In this document: one piece after another, positions 45,929 to 52,875 of the stretch
Position numbering within the stretch: position 1 is the stretch's first letter
How the letters are laid out: each line of letters starts with the position of its first letter
Source: Xanthomonas citri pv. mangiferaeindicae
GTDB lineage: Bacteria > Pseudomonadota > Gammaproteobacteria > Xanthomonadales > Xanthomonadaceae
Assembly (NCBI GenBank): GCA_002240395.1
Contig: CP016836.1
Span: forward strand, 1,364,001-1,428,000
Reading direction: 5' to 3'
DNA length: 64,000 nucleotides
The notes under the pieces: generated by a model
What the model was told of the DNA's origin: nothing
Databases searched by the model: none
Seen by the model: the letters and a program-made list of their open reading frames with translations, nothing else
Program-made: the position numbers and the translations under genes

Positions 45929-46215
45929 AGCGGCCGAGCTTCCCGCAACACGGTGTCCCGGAACCGGACCGGCAGATCGCCAGGCGTGCGCACGTCGACC
46001 GGGATACCGAGCAATTCCTCCAAGGTAACTTGCAGCCCGCCGAGGTCGAACAGCGTGGTCTCGGGCGTGGGGTCTACCAATAGATCGAGATCGCTGCCGT
46101 CACGATCGGTGCCATGGACCACCGATCCGTAAAAGCGCGGATTGGCGACCCGAAAGCGGCGCGCGGTGCCGCGCAAAGCGGTCAACTGGTGGCGGATGGC
46201 TTCGGAGGGTTTCAT
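45925..46215 (-). CDS. mntA: MntA-like minimal nucleotidyltransferase antitoxin
   Basis: A 96-residue minimal nucleotidyltransferase. The motif YGSVVHGTDRDGSDLDLLVDP supplies the GSx10DxD catalytic signature. Antitoxins of this type AMPylate a Tyr near the HepT active site. The following LGGLQVTLEELLGIPVDVRTPGDL is standard for the family. The frame is intact although its partner toxin is frameshifted, the order expected when a toxin is lost first. Confidence 0.88.
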   Translation of the reverse strand: MKPSEAIRHQLTALRGTARRFRVANPRFYGSVVHGTDRDGSDLDLLVDPTPETTLFDLGGLQVTLEELLGIPVDVRTPGDLPVRFRDTVLREARPL

Positions 46216-46970
46216 GGCCTTCTATCTCATCTGCGGAATATCGCATGCTCTGGCACAGGACCACGGTGACCCGGGTCGCTTGTCGGCATCTCGCAAAGCG
46301 GCCGGAACAGCGAGAATACTTCAGCCCTTCATAGCTGCACAGTCACCACTGTTAATGAAGAGATAGCGCCACGCGATCAGTGAACCGGGCAGCATCTGAC
46401 CGCCCTCAGTGCTACTCGTGTGCGCAGCGAGACTGGATGTCCGTGACTTGCTGCAGGGTGACGGCTTCGACAGGCGTCGATGCTGGTGGGAACTTGAAAT
46501 CGGCAGGGCTGGGCTACTCGTTCTGGGCTGGGATGCATGCCCTCTCGTGAGGACCGAGGCCTGTAGCAATAGAGCGCGGCCAGGACGACGTCGACCCCAC
46601 TGCCCGGCCTTGGTACCCGGACGCGGACTAGCCCCGTCACACTGTCATTACCATCAGTGCCGCGCCGTCGTGCAGGCGTCGGGGTCGCGATACCGTAGAC
46701 CGGCCGCTCCTTCCGTATACGACTATGCGATGGCGGCGCCTGTTCGACTAGTTTTTATGCATTTGATTGATAACTTTCCACGCCGCATCCGCCGCCGGCG
46801 AAAAATCCTATTTCGGATACAAGCTCAAGGCAACATATAACTCAGCTCCTTTTTGAATCGGATCCCTTGCCTCCAAATTCTGAACTAAATTTACCCTCTC
46901 ATTAATACTAATGCACGGGTCAATTCACAATGCAAATTAGATCCCACTTGCAGTATCACGGCTTGACTGA
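46216..46970. other. Accessory non-coding region turning AT-rich
   Basis: A 755-base stretch without a convincing gene. GC content drops sharply from about 46,740 onward. Two open frames of 87 and 143 codons cross it on opposite strands, but their products are cysteine- and arginine-rich without domain pattern and I reject them. On the minus strand, downstream of the small gene at 46971-47237, a 38-codon open stretch (46808-46924) reads with protein-like composition (VNLVQNLEARDPIQKGAEL) but has no start codon, so it may be a gene remnant. Confidence 0.5.
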
Positions 46971-47237
46971 CTACTCGCTTAGCTTCATCTGCAATGAGCC
47001 AGGTGAGATAAGGCTTGGCGCCCGGTGGCTGATGCTACCGGGATTACTCATACGAATGCTGAAACCGCGTTGGGCCAGAATGCCTAGTTCCCGAACAGAC
47101 TCGACACGCACATAGTCTTGCTCAAAGCGGGTCATGCTTGCGACATACTTACCATCTTCATGCACGTGCGGTGTTAGCAAGACACCCGGCTCGCTGCCGC
47201 GTGAGACCACGTAGAACATGGCGATTACTTCTGACAT
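46971..47237 (-). CDS. Small protein of unknown function in the AT-rich island
   Basis: An 88-residue protein starting at ATG 47237, with a purine-rich GGGGATGGAAG upstream. The first two thirds look like a real fold (IAMFYVVSRGSEPGVLLTPHVHEDGKYVASMTRFEQDYVRVES, then LGILAQRGFSIRMSNPG); the tail is rich in Ser and Pro. Codon use is much less GC-biased than the flanking genes, as expected of recently acquired DNA. No family recognised; the presence of an open remnant downstream suggests a once longer operon. Confidence 0.6.
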   Translation of the reverse strand: MSEVIAMFYVVSRGSEPGVLLTPHVHEDGKYVASMTRFEQDYVRVESVRELGILAQRGFSIRMSNPGSISHRAPSLISPGSLQMKLSE

Positions 47238-47620
47238 CTTCCATCCCCTGTATTGACGCTTATCATCTGGATCTAAGACATGTCATGAATGGCATTCGGC
47301 TCGAATGACTGCGAATTGACCAGTTCCAGACTATGTATTCCCACCATCTTGACCGCTACTGCCAGCCGAGCGTCGGCCGACTAACCGAGTATGGTATATA
47401 TTTCGCAAACAGCGAGAGTCTGCACTCCGCTGATCCTGTCCGCAAAAGGTGATCCCGTTCTCTATATAGGAACACTATGATTCACTCGTGATCTGAGCGC
47501 AGCGTTGCGGAGCACCCCACAACAGCGCCTGCACTCACAGCGACCGTGCTTCATCCCCGAATCAGGAGCAAGTTCACTTCTCTGCTCGCCTCCGTCAGGC
47601 TCCGTCTCTTCGCGAACTCG
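47238..47620. other. AT-rich intergenic stretch before the barstar gene
   Basis: This 383-base gap lies between a minus-strand and a plus-strand gene and should hold both promoters. It keeps the low GC of the island to about 47,480 and contains TA-rich runs (GGTATATATTTCG, CTATATAGG). No gene, tRNA or clear repeat was found. The barstar frame stays open about 25 codons upstream of its chosen start. Confidence 0.4.
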
Positions 47621-48034
47621 ATGCCGACCTTCTTGCCCATCGCGTCCAAATCGCTGCTGCTCGACGGTAACCGGATCCACGACATCCCGTCGTTCTATGA
47701 CGAGATCAACCGCGTCTTCATGGCGGAGGTCGACTGGACGCTCGGGCCGAGTCTGGATGCGCTCGACGACATGCTCTACGGCGGGTACGGCGCGCTGGAT
47801 GGCGATGCACCGGTGACGCTGGTGTGGTCGGCGTTCGAGAAGAACCGGCAGGACCTGGGCGTGGAAACGACGCGCCGCTTCCTGCAGGCCAAGCTCGCGC
47901 ATCCCGAGCGCTTCAACGTGGCGCATGTGCAGCGCGAGCTCGATGCGCTGGAGGCCGGCACCGGGCAGACGTACTTCGATATCGTGCTGGAGATCCTCGC
48001 CGCGCATCCGAACATCGCGCTGGTCCCACGCTGA
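47621..48034 (+). CDS. Barstar-family ribonuclease inhibitor homologue
   Basis: A 137-residue protein of the barstar family: LLLDGNRIHDIPSFYDEINRVFM, then WTLGPSLDALDDMLYGGYGAL (the helix-loop that plugs barnase, with the G-x-N/S-L-D-A-L-x-D motif) and a longer C-terminal helical part ending TYFDIVLEILAAHPNIALVP. ATG 47621 is the likely start; an in-frame ATG at 47546 adds a basic extension. No barnase-like nuclease is visible next to it. The gene borders the AT-rich island. Confidence 0.85.
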   Translation: MPTFLPIASKSLLLDGNRIHDIPSFYDEINRVFMAEVDWTLGPSLDALDDMLYGGYGALDGDAPVTLVWSAFEKNRQDLGVETTRRFLQAKLAHPERFNVAHVQRELDALEAGTGQTYFDIVLEILAAHPNIALVPR

Positions 48035-48127
48035 GGTACGCGCCGACCGCCGAGCCGCTATCCTTGCGCGCTCGTTCGATCCGCGCGGTCCGTCCAGGCC
48101 GTCCCGTTTTCCTGTACCGGCACGGCC

Positions 48128-49147
48128 ATGTCCCTGACGTCCTTCCTGCGCGCGCGCGATATCGAGTTCTCGCTGCGGCGCTACGGCATCGAGGCGCTCA
48201 ACGCGATGACGCTGGGCCTGTTCGGCTCGCTGGTAATCGGGTTGATCCTCAAGACCGTCGGCGGCTGGACCGCACAGGCCTGGCTGATCGACGCCGGCAC
48301 GATGGCGCAGCAGGCGATGGGCGCGGCCATCGGCGTGGCGGTGGCCTACGGATTGAAGGGCCCGCCGATCGTGATCTTCGCCAGCGCGGCGACAGGCCTG
48401 CTGGGCGCCAAGCTCGGTGGGCCGGTCGGCTGCTTCGTCGCGGTCGCGGTGGGGACCGAGATCGGCAAGCTGGTCAGCCGCACCACGCCGATCGACATCA
48501 TCGCAACGCCGGCCGCGGCCCTGGTCGCAGGCTTCGCCACCGCACACGCGCTGGCCCCGCTGATCGGCAACGTGCTGGCGGTGACCGGGCAGACCATCGA
48601 GTGGGCCATGACGCTGCAGCCGTTGCTGATGAGCGTGCTGATCGCGGTGACGATGGGGATGATCCTGACCGGCCCGACCTCGAGCGCGGCGCTGGCGATC
48701 TCCCTGGGCCTGGGCGGCCTGGCCGGCGGCGCGGCGACTGCAGGCTGCGCGGCGCAGATGGTCGGCTTCGCGGTCATGAGCTGGCGCGAGAACGGCGCGT
48801 CGGGGCTGCTCAGCCAGGGCCTGGGCACGAGCATGCTGCAACTGCCCAACATCGTGCGCAATCCGCGGATATGGATCCCGCCCACACTGGCGGGCGCCAT
48901 CCTCGGCCCCGTCGCGACCCTGTGCTTCGGCATGCAGAACGTGCCGACCGGCTCGGGCATGGGCACCAGTGGCTTCGTCGGTCAGGTCGGCACACTGGCG
49001 GCGATGGGGAACGCGCCTTCGGTGTGGCTGTCGATCGGCCTGCTGCATTTCCTGGCGCCCGCCCTGCTGACGCTGGCCATCGCCGCGCCGATGCGCCGCC
49101 GCGGCTGGATCCAGCCGGGCGACCTGAAAGTCGACGCAAAACTCTGA
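48128..49147 (+). CDS. PTS fructose-type EIIC membrane permease (PTS_EIIC_2)
   Basis: A 339-residue membrane protein with about nine helices. Motifs of the EIIC_2 family are visible: GLKGPPIVIFASAATGLLGAKLGGPVG, TPIDIIATPAAALVAG, and a Gly-rich NVPTGSGMGTSGFVGQ loop. No EIIA, EIIB or sugar kinase is nearby. Solitary EIIC_2 proteins may work without phosphotransfer; the substrate is unknown. It follows the barstar gene after 93 bases on the same strand. Confidence 0.85.
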   Translation: MSLTSFLRARDIEFSLRRYGIEALNAMTLGLFGSLVIGLILKTVGGWTAQAWLIDAGTMAQQAMGAAIGVAVAYGLKGPPIVIFASAATGLLGAKLGGPVGCFVAVAVGTEIGKLVSRTTPIDIIATPAAALVAGFATAHALAPLIGNVLAVTGQTIEWAMTLQPLLMSVLIAVTMGMILTGPTSSAALAISLGLGGLAGGAATAGCAAQMVGFAVMSWRENGASGLLSQGLGTSMLQLPNIVRNPRIWIPPTLAGAILGPVATLCFGMQNVPTGSGMGTSGFVGQVGTLAAMGNAPSVWLSIGLLHFLAPALLTLAIAAPMRRRGWIQPGDLKVDAKL

Positions 49148-49173
49148 TCCGTACGATGCCGGGTCAGCGTGCG

Positions 49174-49274
49174 GGGGTCAGGTTCGCTTTTCCCGCAGTG
49201 ATGTCGCAGCTGCTGTTTGGCTGTGGGACAAGCGAGCCTGACCCCGGTTTTAGAAGCGACTCTGACCCCGGTTT
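49174..49274. repeat. REP-like repeat cluster
   Basis: Three copies of the same core are arranged as a hairpin plus one half: GGGGTCAGGTTCGCTT (49174-49189), its inverted copy AAGCGAGCCTGACCCC (49230-49245, 15 of 16 matching), and a third half AAGCGACTCTGACCCCGG (49254-49271). Inside the first pair, TCCCGCAG and CTGTGGGA extend the stem. The third copy ends in the stop codon of the alanine-rich gene (TGA at 49276-49274). The core is shared with the palindrome inside recC. Confidence 0.85.
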
Positions 49275-49741
49275 CAGGCCCAGAGTTGCTCGATGGTGTT
49301 CAGGGCCAGGCCTTGGGTCGGCGCGGTGGGGGCCTGGGAGATACAGCCACTGACGCCGAGATCTTCGCGCATGCTCTCGACCGCCTGACGCGCGGCGTCG
49401 ACGGCGGCGGCGGCGTTCTGCGCGTCTTCGGCCGCAAGGGCGGCGGCGGCTTCGGTCACCGAGGTGGGGGTCTGTGCGGCGATGTCGGCCACGGTCTGCG
49501 CCGCCTGCGCGGTCTGCGATGCCGCCGCTTCGGCGCGCGACAGGGCGGCCTCGGCGGTGCAGGCATCGCCCACCTTCGCAGCCTCCGCAGCGACCTCGGC
49601 CGAGCTTACTGCCTCGGCCGAAGCCGGGCCCATCGATTCGACGGCGCTGGCGGCGGCATCGTTAGCCGCGGACTGCGCGGCATCGTTGGCGGCATCCGCT
49701 GCACCAGAACCACCCGAAACGCCGGAAGCGCCATCGGTCAT
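49274..49741 (-). CDS. Alanine-rich helical protein of unknown function
   Basis: A 155-residue protein, roughly one third alanine, with Ser, Glu and Asp making up most of the rest. It reads as a long helical or coiled rod (AEVAAEAAKVGDACTAEAALSRAEAAASQTAQAAQTVADIA) with two cysteines and no signal peptide. AGGAG lies 7 bases before ATG 49741, a strong site. It could be a structural, stress or phage-tail-like rod; I cannot name a family. Its stop codon lies in a REP-like repeat. Confidence 0.65.
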   Translation of the reverse strand: MTDGASGVSGGSGAADAANDAAQSAANDAAASAVESMGPASAEAVSSAEVAAEAAKVGDACTAEAALSRAEAAASQTAQAAQTVADIAAQTPTSVTEAAAALAAEDAQNAAAAVDAARQAVESMREDLGVSGCISQAPTAPTQGLALNTIEQLWA

Positions 49742-50069
49742 GTCGTTTCTCCTGATCGGGAAGGGGCACCGCGTGCAAACGCGGTGGATGGCGGACAACT
49801 TAATTGCGGAAGTTGGGACCAGGATCTGGGGTTCGCCCTAGGGGCGCGGGCGCCGGTTCATTGTGGCGTCATCCAGTCCCGATCGCGCCACGACGGCGCA
49901 GACGTGGCCGAATGGCACCGTCCAAGCGCAGCGCTGCGCGTGCGCCGGTTTGCGTGCCGCCTCCCCGCCCGGTAGGGTGGTGCGGTGGTCATCCACACCG
50001 TGTGTCGTCCGGTGTCGTTTCGTCTTCCGCCACGCCTCCCCCTTCTATTCGAATCTCAAGGAGATCCTC
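49742..50069. other. Divergent intergenic region before slyD
   Basis: A 328-base gap between the alanine-rich gene (minus) and slyD (plus) that should carry both promoters. It is GC-rich with no clear repeat, RNA gene or further open frame. AAGGAG at 50059-50064 is the strong ribosome-binding site of slyD. Confidence 0.4.
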
Positions 50070-50534
50070 ATGGAGATCGCCGCTGCACGCGTTGCCAGCA
50101 TCCACTACACCCTCACCAACGATGCCGGCGAGGTGCTCGACAAGTCGCCCGCCGGTCAGCCGCTGCGCTACTTCCACGGCGCCGGCAACATCATCCCGGG
50201 CCTTGAGAAGGCGTTGGCGGGGCGCAAGGTCGGCGACACGCTGACCGTCGACGTGCCGCCGCAGGAGGCCTACGGCGAGCGCAACGACGCGCTGGTCCAG
50301 GTGCTGCCGCGCGAAGCCTTCCAGGGCGTGGATACCGTCGAGCCGGGCATGCAGTTCCAGGCCCAGGGCGGCCAGGGCGCGGTGTTGGTGACCGTGGTGG
50401 ATGTGACCGATACGCAGGTGCGCATCGACGGCAACCATCCGCTGGCCGGCCAGACGCTGCACTTCGCTGTCGAAGTGGCCGAGGTGCGCGAGGCCACCGA
50501 GGACGAGAAGAACGTCGGCCGCGTGCAGGGCTGA
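50070..50534 (+). CDS. slyD: FKBP-type peptidyl-prolyl isomerase SlyD
   Basis: A 154-residue SlyD-type prolyl isomerase and chaperone. FKBP core: HYTLTNDAGEVLDKSPAGQPLRYFHGAGNIIPGLEKALAGRKVGD, with the inserted-in-flap domain (about 65-125) giving chaperone activity. The C-terminal His-rich metal tail of E. coli SlyD is absent, as in many relatives. It is preceded by a strong AAGGAG 5 bases before ATG 50070. Confidence 0.92.
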   Translation: MEIAAARVASIHYTLTNDAGEVLDKSPAGQPLRYFHGAGNIIPGLEKALAGRKVGDTLTVDVPPQEAYGERNDALVQVLPREAFQGVDTVEPGMQFQAQGGQGAVLVTVVDVTDTQVRIDGNHPLAGQTLHFAVEVAEVREATEDEKNVGRVQG

Positions 50535-50610
50535 CACCGCAATGCATCCCGGCCGCGCCATCGTGGCGCGCGCCGGTCCGTCTGCCCCCGGGCCCAAGGA
50601 GATCTCCGCG

Positions 50611-50703
50611 ATGACGTTACTGCAATGGATCGGCCTGGGTCTGGCGATCGGCGTGGTCTACGCGGCCGTCCGCGCGGTATGGGCGCGCTGGCGCGGGCGC
50701 TGA
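50611..50703 (+). CDS. 30-residue membrane peptide behind slyD
   Basis: A short open frame with AAGGAG 9 bases before ATG 50611. It encodes MTLLQWIGLGLAIGVV, YAAVRAVW and then a basic ARWRGR tail: a single hydrophobic helix with a positive end, the layout of a small inner-membrane protein. The good ribosome site and topology argue for a real gene. It follows slyD after 76 bases on the same strand. Function unknown. Confidence 0.6.
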   Translation: MTLLQWIGLGLAIGVVYAAVRAVWARWRGR

Positions 50704-50736
50704 CCGCGTCCGCCGCGATGCGTTCGACGCGCGGTA

Positions 50737-52119
50737 TCAGAGCCGCGCGATGCGGAACCGCCGCCCCTTGATCTTGCCTTCGCGCAGCCGTGCCAGCGCC
50801 TGTGCGGCCTGGCCGCGTGCGATCGCGACATAGCTGCGCGTCGCGAACACGTCGATCTTGCCGATCGCCTCCTTGTGCAGACCGGCCTCGCCGGTCAGCG
50901 CGCCGACGATGTCACCCGGCCGCAGCTTGTCGCTGCGGCCGGCGTCGATGCGCAGCGTGGCCATCGCCGCGGGCGGCACATTCGTCGCCTTGCCGGACAA
51001 CGGCATCAGCGTCTCCCAGCGCAGCGGCTGGCCCAGGTGCGCTTCGATCGCCGTCGTGCGCGGCAGCTCCCGCGGCGTCACCAGGTTCAGTGCCAGCCCG
51101 GTGCGACCCGCGCGGCCGGTGCGGCCGATGCGGTGCACGTAGGTGTCGGGGTCGTGCGGCAGTTCGAAATTGATGACCGCCGCGAGGTCCTCGACATCGA
51201 GCCCGCGCGCGGCGACGTCGCTGGCGACCAGCACGGTGCAGCTGCGGTTGGCGAACTGCAGCAGTACTTCGTCGCGGTCGCGCTGCTCCATGTCACCGTG
51301 CAGCGCGAGCGCCGCGAAGCCGTAGTGCGCCAGCGAGCCGGCGACCTCGGCCACGTCGGCGCGGGTGTTGCAGAACACCACCGCCGACTCGGGCCGATAG
51401 CGCAGCAGCAGCGCGGCCAACAGCGGCGCGCGGCGCGCGGGTTCGACCTCGAAGCAAAGTTGATCGATGGCCGGGGCATCGGCGTCGCCGCCGATGCCGA
51501 TGCTGACCGGGTCGCGCAGCATCGCCGCACCCAGCGCGCGGATGTCGTCGGGAAACGTGGCCGAGAACAGCAGACCCTGGCGGGTCTTGGGCGTGCGTCC
51601 GACGATGTCGCGGATCGGTTCTTCGAAGCCCATGTCGAGCATGCGGTCGGCTTCGTCGAGCACGAGCGTGCGTATGTGCCGCAGATGCAACGCCTTCTTC
51701 TTGGTCAGTTCCTGGATGCGTCCGGGGGTGCCGACAACGATGTGCGGATCGTGGGTCAGCGACGCGAGCTGCGGACCCAGCGGAATGCCGCCGCACAGTA
51801 CCGAGACCTTCAGGTTCGGAATGCCGACTGCGAGCCGACGCAGTTGGCGCGCGACCTGGTCGGCGAGCTCGCGCGTGGGGCACAGCACCAGCGCCTGCGT
51901 TTCCACGCGCGCCGGATCGAGCCGCTGCAGCAGGCCGAGCCCGAACGCAGCGGTCTTGCCGCTGCCGGTGGGCGCCTGCGCGATGGTGTCGCGGCCGTCG
52001 AGGATGGCGGGCAACGCCTGCGCCTGGATTGGCGTCATCGCCGTGTAGCCGAGGGCAGCGACGCCCTGCAGCAAGGCGGGCGACAGCGGGAGGGTGGAAA
52101 ACGCAGTGGGCTCGGTCAT
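50737..52119 (-). CDS. dbpA: DEAD-box RNA helicase DbpA
   Basis: A 460-residue DEAD-box helicase. Motifs: Q motif YTAMTPIQAQALPAIL, Walker A APTGSGKT, PTRELA, LVLDEADRMLDMGF (DEAD), SAT, and HRIGRTGRAGRTG. The C-terminal region (about 385-460) is a DbpA-type RNA-binding domain: TLRIDAGRSDKLRPGDIVGALTGEAGLHKEAIGKIDVFATRSYVAIARGQA, which in DbpA targets 23S rRNA hairpin 92. It should act in large-subunit assembly. ATG 52119 is chosen over a GTG two codons upstream. Confidence 0.94.
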   Translation of the reverse strand: MTEPTAFSTLPLSPALLQGVAALGYTAMTPIQAQALPAILDGRDTIAQAPTGSGKTAAFGLGLLQRLDPARVETQALVLCPTRELADQVARQLRRLAVGIPNLKVSVLCGGIPLGPQLASLTHDPHIVVGTPGRIQELTKKKALHLRHIRTLVLDEADRMLDMGFEEPIRDIVGRTPKTRQGLLFSATFPDDIRALGAAMLRDPVSIGIGGDADAPAIDQLCFEVEPARRAPLLAALLLRYRPESAVVFCNTRADVAEVAGSLAHYGFAALALHGDMEQRDRDEVLLQFANRSCTVLVASDVAARGLDVEDLAAVINFELPHDPDTYVHRIGRTGRAGRTGLALNLVTPRELPRTTAIEAHLGQPLRWETLMPLSGKATNVPPAAMATLRIDAGRSDKLRPGDIVGALTGEAGLHKEAIGKIDVFATRSYVAIARGQAAQALARLREGKIKGRRFRIARL

Positions 52120-52268
52120 GCGCACATGATCGCAGGCGCGGGCCGTGTGCGTGGCATCGGCGTCGCGGGCGAAGCGTCACGACAATGGCCGCACGCGGCT
52201 CGGCACCCAATCCTGTCTGGTGCTTCAAGGCCACCCATGTTCGGGCGCATGCCGCTTGCACTCGCGTC

Positions 52269-52288
52269 AGTGATACTTTAGTGTCACT
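52269..52288. promoter_or_regulatory. Operator of the Phd/ParE-type toxin-antitoxin pair
   Basis: AGTGATAC (52269-52276) and GTGTCACT (52281-52288) form an inverted repeat with one mismatch and a 4-base spacer, 3 bases before the antitoxin ATG. Antitoxins of this class usually bind such sites to repress their operon. Confidence 0.7.
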
Positions 52289-52291
52289 TTC

Positions 52292-52549
52292 ATGCGCACC
52301 GAACTCGTCACGACGCTCAAGCGGCAGGCCACCGAATTGCTGGCCGACATCGAACGGGACAGGCAGCCGATCCTCATCACGCAGCATGGTCTGCCCGGCG
52401 CCTATCTGGTGGATGTGGAGAGTTACGAGCGCATGCAGCAACGCATGTCGATCCTCGAAGGCATCGCACGTGGCGAACAGGCGATTGCCGAAGGCCGCGT
52501 CGCAAGCCACGACCAGGCCAAGGCACGTCTGGCTCGATGGCTGAAGTAA
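52292..52549 (+). CDS. Phd/YefM-family antitoxin
   Basis: An 85-residue antitoxin: an N-terminal DNA-binding fold (LKRQATELLADIERDRQPILITQHGLPGAYLVDVESYERM), then a helical C-terminus that should wrap the toxin. It overlaps the toxin gene by 13 bases. The inverted repeat just upstream fits autoregulation. Confidence 0.9.
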   Translation: MRTELVTTLKRQATELLADIERDRQPILITQHGLPGAYLVDVESYERMQQRMSILEGIARGEQAIAEGRVASHDQAKARLARWLK

Positions 52550-52866
52550 TCTGGTCGGAGCCAGCGATCGCCGACCTGGACGCCATTGCCGACTACATCG
52601 CGATCGAAAGCCCGCGGGCTGCGGCGGAGTTCGTGGCGCGCGTATTCGCCCACGTCGAGCCACTCGCCGATCATCCGGCCAGCGGTCGCCGCCCGCCCGA
52701 GTTGCCCGGCTCGCGCTACCGAGAAATCGTTGAACCGCCGTGCCGTGTCTTCTATCGGCATGAGGGTCCACGCGTGCTCATCGTCCACGTCATGCGTTTC
52801 GAGCGCCTGCTGCGCATCGAAGATCTCGGCGTCCGCGCAAAGGCCCCGAAGCGCCCTCGCGATTGA
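52537..52866 (+). CDS. RelE/ParE-family toxin
   Basis: A 109-residue toxin of the RelE/ParE superfamily: VIWSEPAIADLDAIADYIAIESPRAAAEFVARVFAHVEPLADHPASGRRPPELPGSRYREIVEPPCRVFYRHEGPRVLIVHVMRFERLL. The R-Y-R...Y-R pattern fits the ParE-like side, which poisons gyrase, but RelE-type mRNA cleavage cannot be excluded. The ATG lies inside the antitoxin gene. Confidence 0.9.
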   Translation: MAEVIWSEPAIADLDAIADYIAIESPRAAAEFVARVFAHVEPLADHPASGRRPPELPGSRYREIVEPPCRVFYRHEGPRVLIVHVMRFERLLRIEDLGVRAKAPKRPRD

Positions 52867-52875
52867 TCCGCCCGC

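Noticed and set aside
46377..46840. Open frames of 87 and 143 codons before the AT-rich island
   Set aside because: Composition is arginine- and cysteine-rich without fold-like pattern, no ribosome-binding site is present, and the frames lie on opposite strands across the same DNA.
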